NCBI GenBank assembly: GCA_019044685.2
Contig: JAGTXX020000003.1
Span: forward strand, 1,178,001-1,242,000
Direction of reading: 5' to 3'
Origin: Nannochloris sp. 'desiccata'
Taxonomy: Eukaryota > Chlorophyta > Trebouxiophyceae > Chlorellales > Chlorellaceae
Length of the DNA: 64,000 bases
Numbering within the stretch: position 1 is the first letter of the stretch; each line of letters begins with the position of its first letter. The position numbers were made by a program, and so were the translations under genes. The notes under the pieces were generated by a model. It made no database searches. It was not told the origin of the DNA and saw nothing but the letters and a program-made list of their open reading frames with translations. Shown in pieces: positions 61,948 to 64,000 of this stretch.

Positions 61948-64000
61948 ATGTCTGGCTTCAATTTTGGAGGATTCGATCTGACATCAGGCTTTAATAGCTT
62001 ATCTGATATCGGTGACAAGCTGCAGAAACTTAAAGAAGATGTAGAGAGCACCATTGACGCGTCTTTTGCAAATGCTGAACAAGAATCAAGTGCTGTCGAA
62101 GAGGGCGAGAATGCTGGCTCTGCTGAAGGTGTGTGCCTGAAAATAAATCTAGGATAATTGTACCATTCCAGTTGTGCACTGTAATATCGGTTTTGTTCCA
62201 CTAGTGTGACAATACTTTTCAAAATATTTAATTCCCTGCAGGCGGTGATGACGGTGACTGGCTAGGTTTCGACGTCCTCCGCAGTTTTGTAGGAGTTGTA
62301 GAAGACGGCACCACTGCCCAGCAAGATTCCGAGAATAAGGAGCATGAACACGATACAGAAGTAGAACCAGAAGGGAAGTTTATTCAGAAATTGGAGCGGC
62401 AGTGGGAAGACATCACACTTGCTTCGACGACAACAGAAAAAAAAGAATCTCCAATGGCTTCTTTTAGCCAGACAGCCCCACCAGATTCTGATAGTGCGCA
62501 TAATAGTGTTGTTCTAGAAGAGCAGACATTCAATGTCCACCAGGAGGAGCCTTCTCCCCTAGAGAAGATGCCAAGAGCAGAAGCCCGGGCAGCAACAGAT
62601 CCAGAGCCTGTATTGGAGCAACCTATTTCTGAAGCAGCAGCAGTTATATCAGTTGTATCAGAGCAAGAAACAACCACGCCAGCACCTGTAGTCGAATGTA
62701 CAGTTCTTGACGAAGAAACACCTCGCAGTGTTAAGGATGAAGCTGCTGCGACTGTAGCAGCAGGTCTAGAGGCAGCAGCTGCGGCAAGTGGCAGTGCCTC
62801 TTTTCCACGGCGAGAAGAAAACCCTTCTAGGACCCCCTCCTCAACCCCTTCTTCTTCCTCTTTACAAATTCTACAAACAAAGGGTGTTAGAAAAGAAGGT
62901 GACCTTGCAGATCCATCCAAAATGGACTCGAAAGGTCTTCTTGCCTTGGTTCTTTCTTTACAGGAATCTTTAACCGCTCGAGAATCTCAATTGGAACGAC
63001 AAGCACAAGAAGCTGCCGACGCAGCTGCAGCGACAATTGCTTTAACTAAGAAAAATGAAGAACTTGTGCTAGCCAAAGCTGCGGTTTCAGAAAAAGATGT
63101 GGAGGAAATGAGGAAAGAATTTGAGAGTAGGTTGACAGCTGCGGAGAAAAAAGTTGTTGCCTTGACAAAAGAACGAGATGCGCTCCGAAGACCTAAAAAG
63201 GAGGTGTCGAATGCTGAAGAATTGCTAAAACAGAAGGATGAAGAAATAAGGCAAATAATGGATGAAGGAGAAGCTCTGAGTAAGAAACAACTTGCTCAGG
63301 AAACGACGATGAAGCAACTCAGAGCGAAAATTAAATCCTTGAAAGAAGAATCTGAATCTTTAATAGGTCGTCTAGAAACAGAGCAAAACCGTACTGCAGT
63401 GCTCGAAAAAGATAAAGAAAATATGGCAGCAGAACTTGCAGCAGCGCAAGAGCGACAGATTGAGCAGCTCGCAGCAGAGCGACAGCAATTTGAAAGACAG
63501 CTTGCTGAAGCAAGGACCGCTGCTGCTGTAGCCGAGAGGAAAGCTGAAGATGCTGTAAAAGCAGGAGCTGCACGTATATATCGTGATGCTGAGATTAAAG
63601 TAGAAGCTTTAGAAGGCACTGTAGAGCAGCTTAGGGAAGAATTAGAAAGAAGGAGAGCAGTAGCTGACCAGAGAGAAGATCTGCTCTCTTCAGAAGTAGC
63701 AGAGCTGCAAAGAAGATGCGCTGAATCAGAAGCACGACAGCAAGAACTACAGTCTAGACTCCCTGAAGCAACAGCGCCGTTGTTACGGCAGTTGGAAGCC
63801 ATGCAAGTGGCTGCTGAGCATGCTGCAACGTCTGCTGAAGAAACTGAAAGAGCTTTACAAAATAAAATCGCTGCAGCTGAAATGGCAGTTCTAGTAGCAA
63901 AGCAAGAGGCTGAAGAATCTAAGATTGTCGTTAGTGATGCTGAATCACGTGTTGCTGCTGCGGAAGAGCGAGTTTTAGCAGCCACAGAGGAGATTATTGC
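61948..64000 (+). CDS. TMF-type golgin (5' part, runs off the window)
   Basis: Exon 1 (61948-62128, donor GTGTGT) joins exon 2 at 62242, which stays open to the window edge; about 645 residues are present. It starts MSGFNFGGFDLTSGFNSLSD, an amphipathic N-terminus like TMF/golgin candidate 5, then a Ser/Glu/Ala-rich region with a DWLGFD motif. From residue ~330 it is coiled coil and carries the TMF signature (LLKQKDEEIRQIMDEGEALS, KKQLAQETTMKQLRAKIKSL, about 390-430). TMF proteins tether vesicles at the Golgi and bind Rab6. The Rab-binding C-terminus lies beyond the window. Confidence 0.85.

Noticed and set aside
62384..63985. Long minus-strand Ser/Ala/Cys-rich frames
   Set aside because: They lie opposite the golgin exon and reflect its Ala/Glu/Gln codon bias.

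Overview
The window is nuclear DNA from a photosynthetic eukaryote, most likely a flagellated green alga (Viridiplantae). Supporting genes: an oxidosqualene cyclase of cycloartenol-synthase type, the chloroplast translation factor TAB2, a B3-domain transcription factor of the plant LAV type, plastid-targeted anthranilate synthase beta subunit, plastid PAP2 phosphatase and fibrillin, an RAP-domain and an mTERF organelle protein, plant-type hydroxyproline O-arabinosyltransferase, and a long hydroxyproline-rich wall/matrix protein. A coiled-coil protein resembling CCDC40/FAP172 suggests motile cilia. Genes are dense, on both strands, with short GT-AG introns (mostly 60-200 nt, two probable GC-AG) and intergenic gaps usually of 100-500 bases. 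No prokaryotic operons, CRISPR, tRNA or rRNA genes were seen.

Layout: 0-7 kb, cycloartenol synthase (5' end only), TAB2, plastid PAP2 phosphatase, an atypical three-exon kinase-like protein, TMEM14. 7.8-17.6 kb, FEX fluoride channel, DUF599 membrane protein, VPS33 (HOPS/CORVET), B3 factor, a 1.4 kb gap, plastid TrpG. 18-26 kb, an unresolved minus-strand ORF, the CCDC40-like protein, ELOF1, AFG1 ATPase, a membrane-anchored coiled-coil protein, XPA. 26-34 kb, a giant Pro-rich cell-wall protein, a fibrillin and the HPAT enzyme that would glycosylate such Pro-rich proteins. 34-41 kb, a VASt-RGG-RAP fusion, DNAJC17-like, mTERF. 41-48.5 kb, serine carboxypeptidase with duplicated alternative exons, DGAT2, PP2C, tetraspanin, a tiny membrane protein, TTC33-like. 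48.8-59.2 kb, a BRWD/PHIP WD40-bromodomain protein and a receptor with a subtilisin-like ectodomain fused to a protein kinase. 59.2-61.9 kb, a gene-poor stretch with decayed coding fragments, a very GC-rich island and a hairpin. 61.9 kb to the edge, the start of a TMF-type golgin.

The most unusual items are: (1) a single-pass receptor whose proteinase-K-like ectodomain has lost Asp, His, Ser and the oxyanion Asn, joined to an intact TKL-like kinase; (2) one uninterrupted ORF combining a VASt sterol/lipid-binding domain with an RGG tract and an RAP organelle-RNA domain; (3) two adjacent homologous exons in a serine carboxypeptidase whose phases and 38-nt separation allow only one or the other to be used. 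Exon boundaries were derived by eye from splice signals, phase and family similarity; none is transcript-confirmed.
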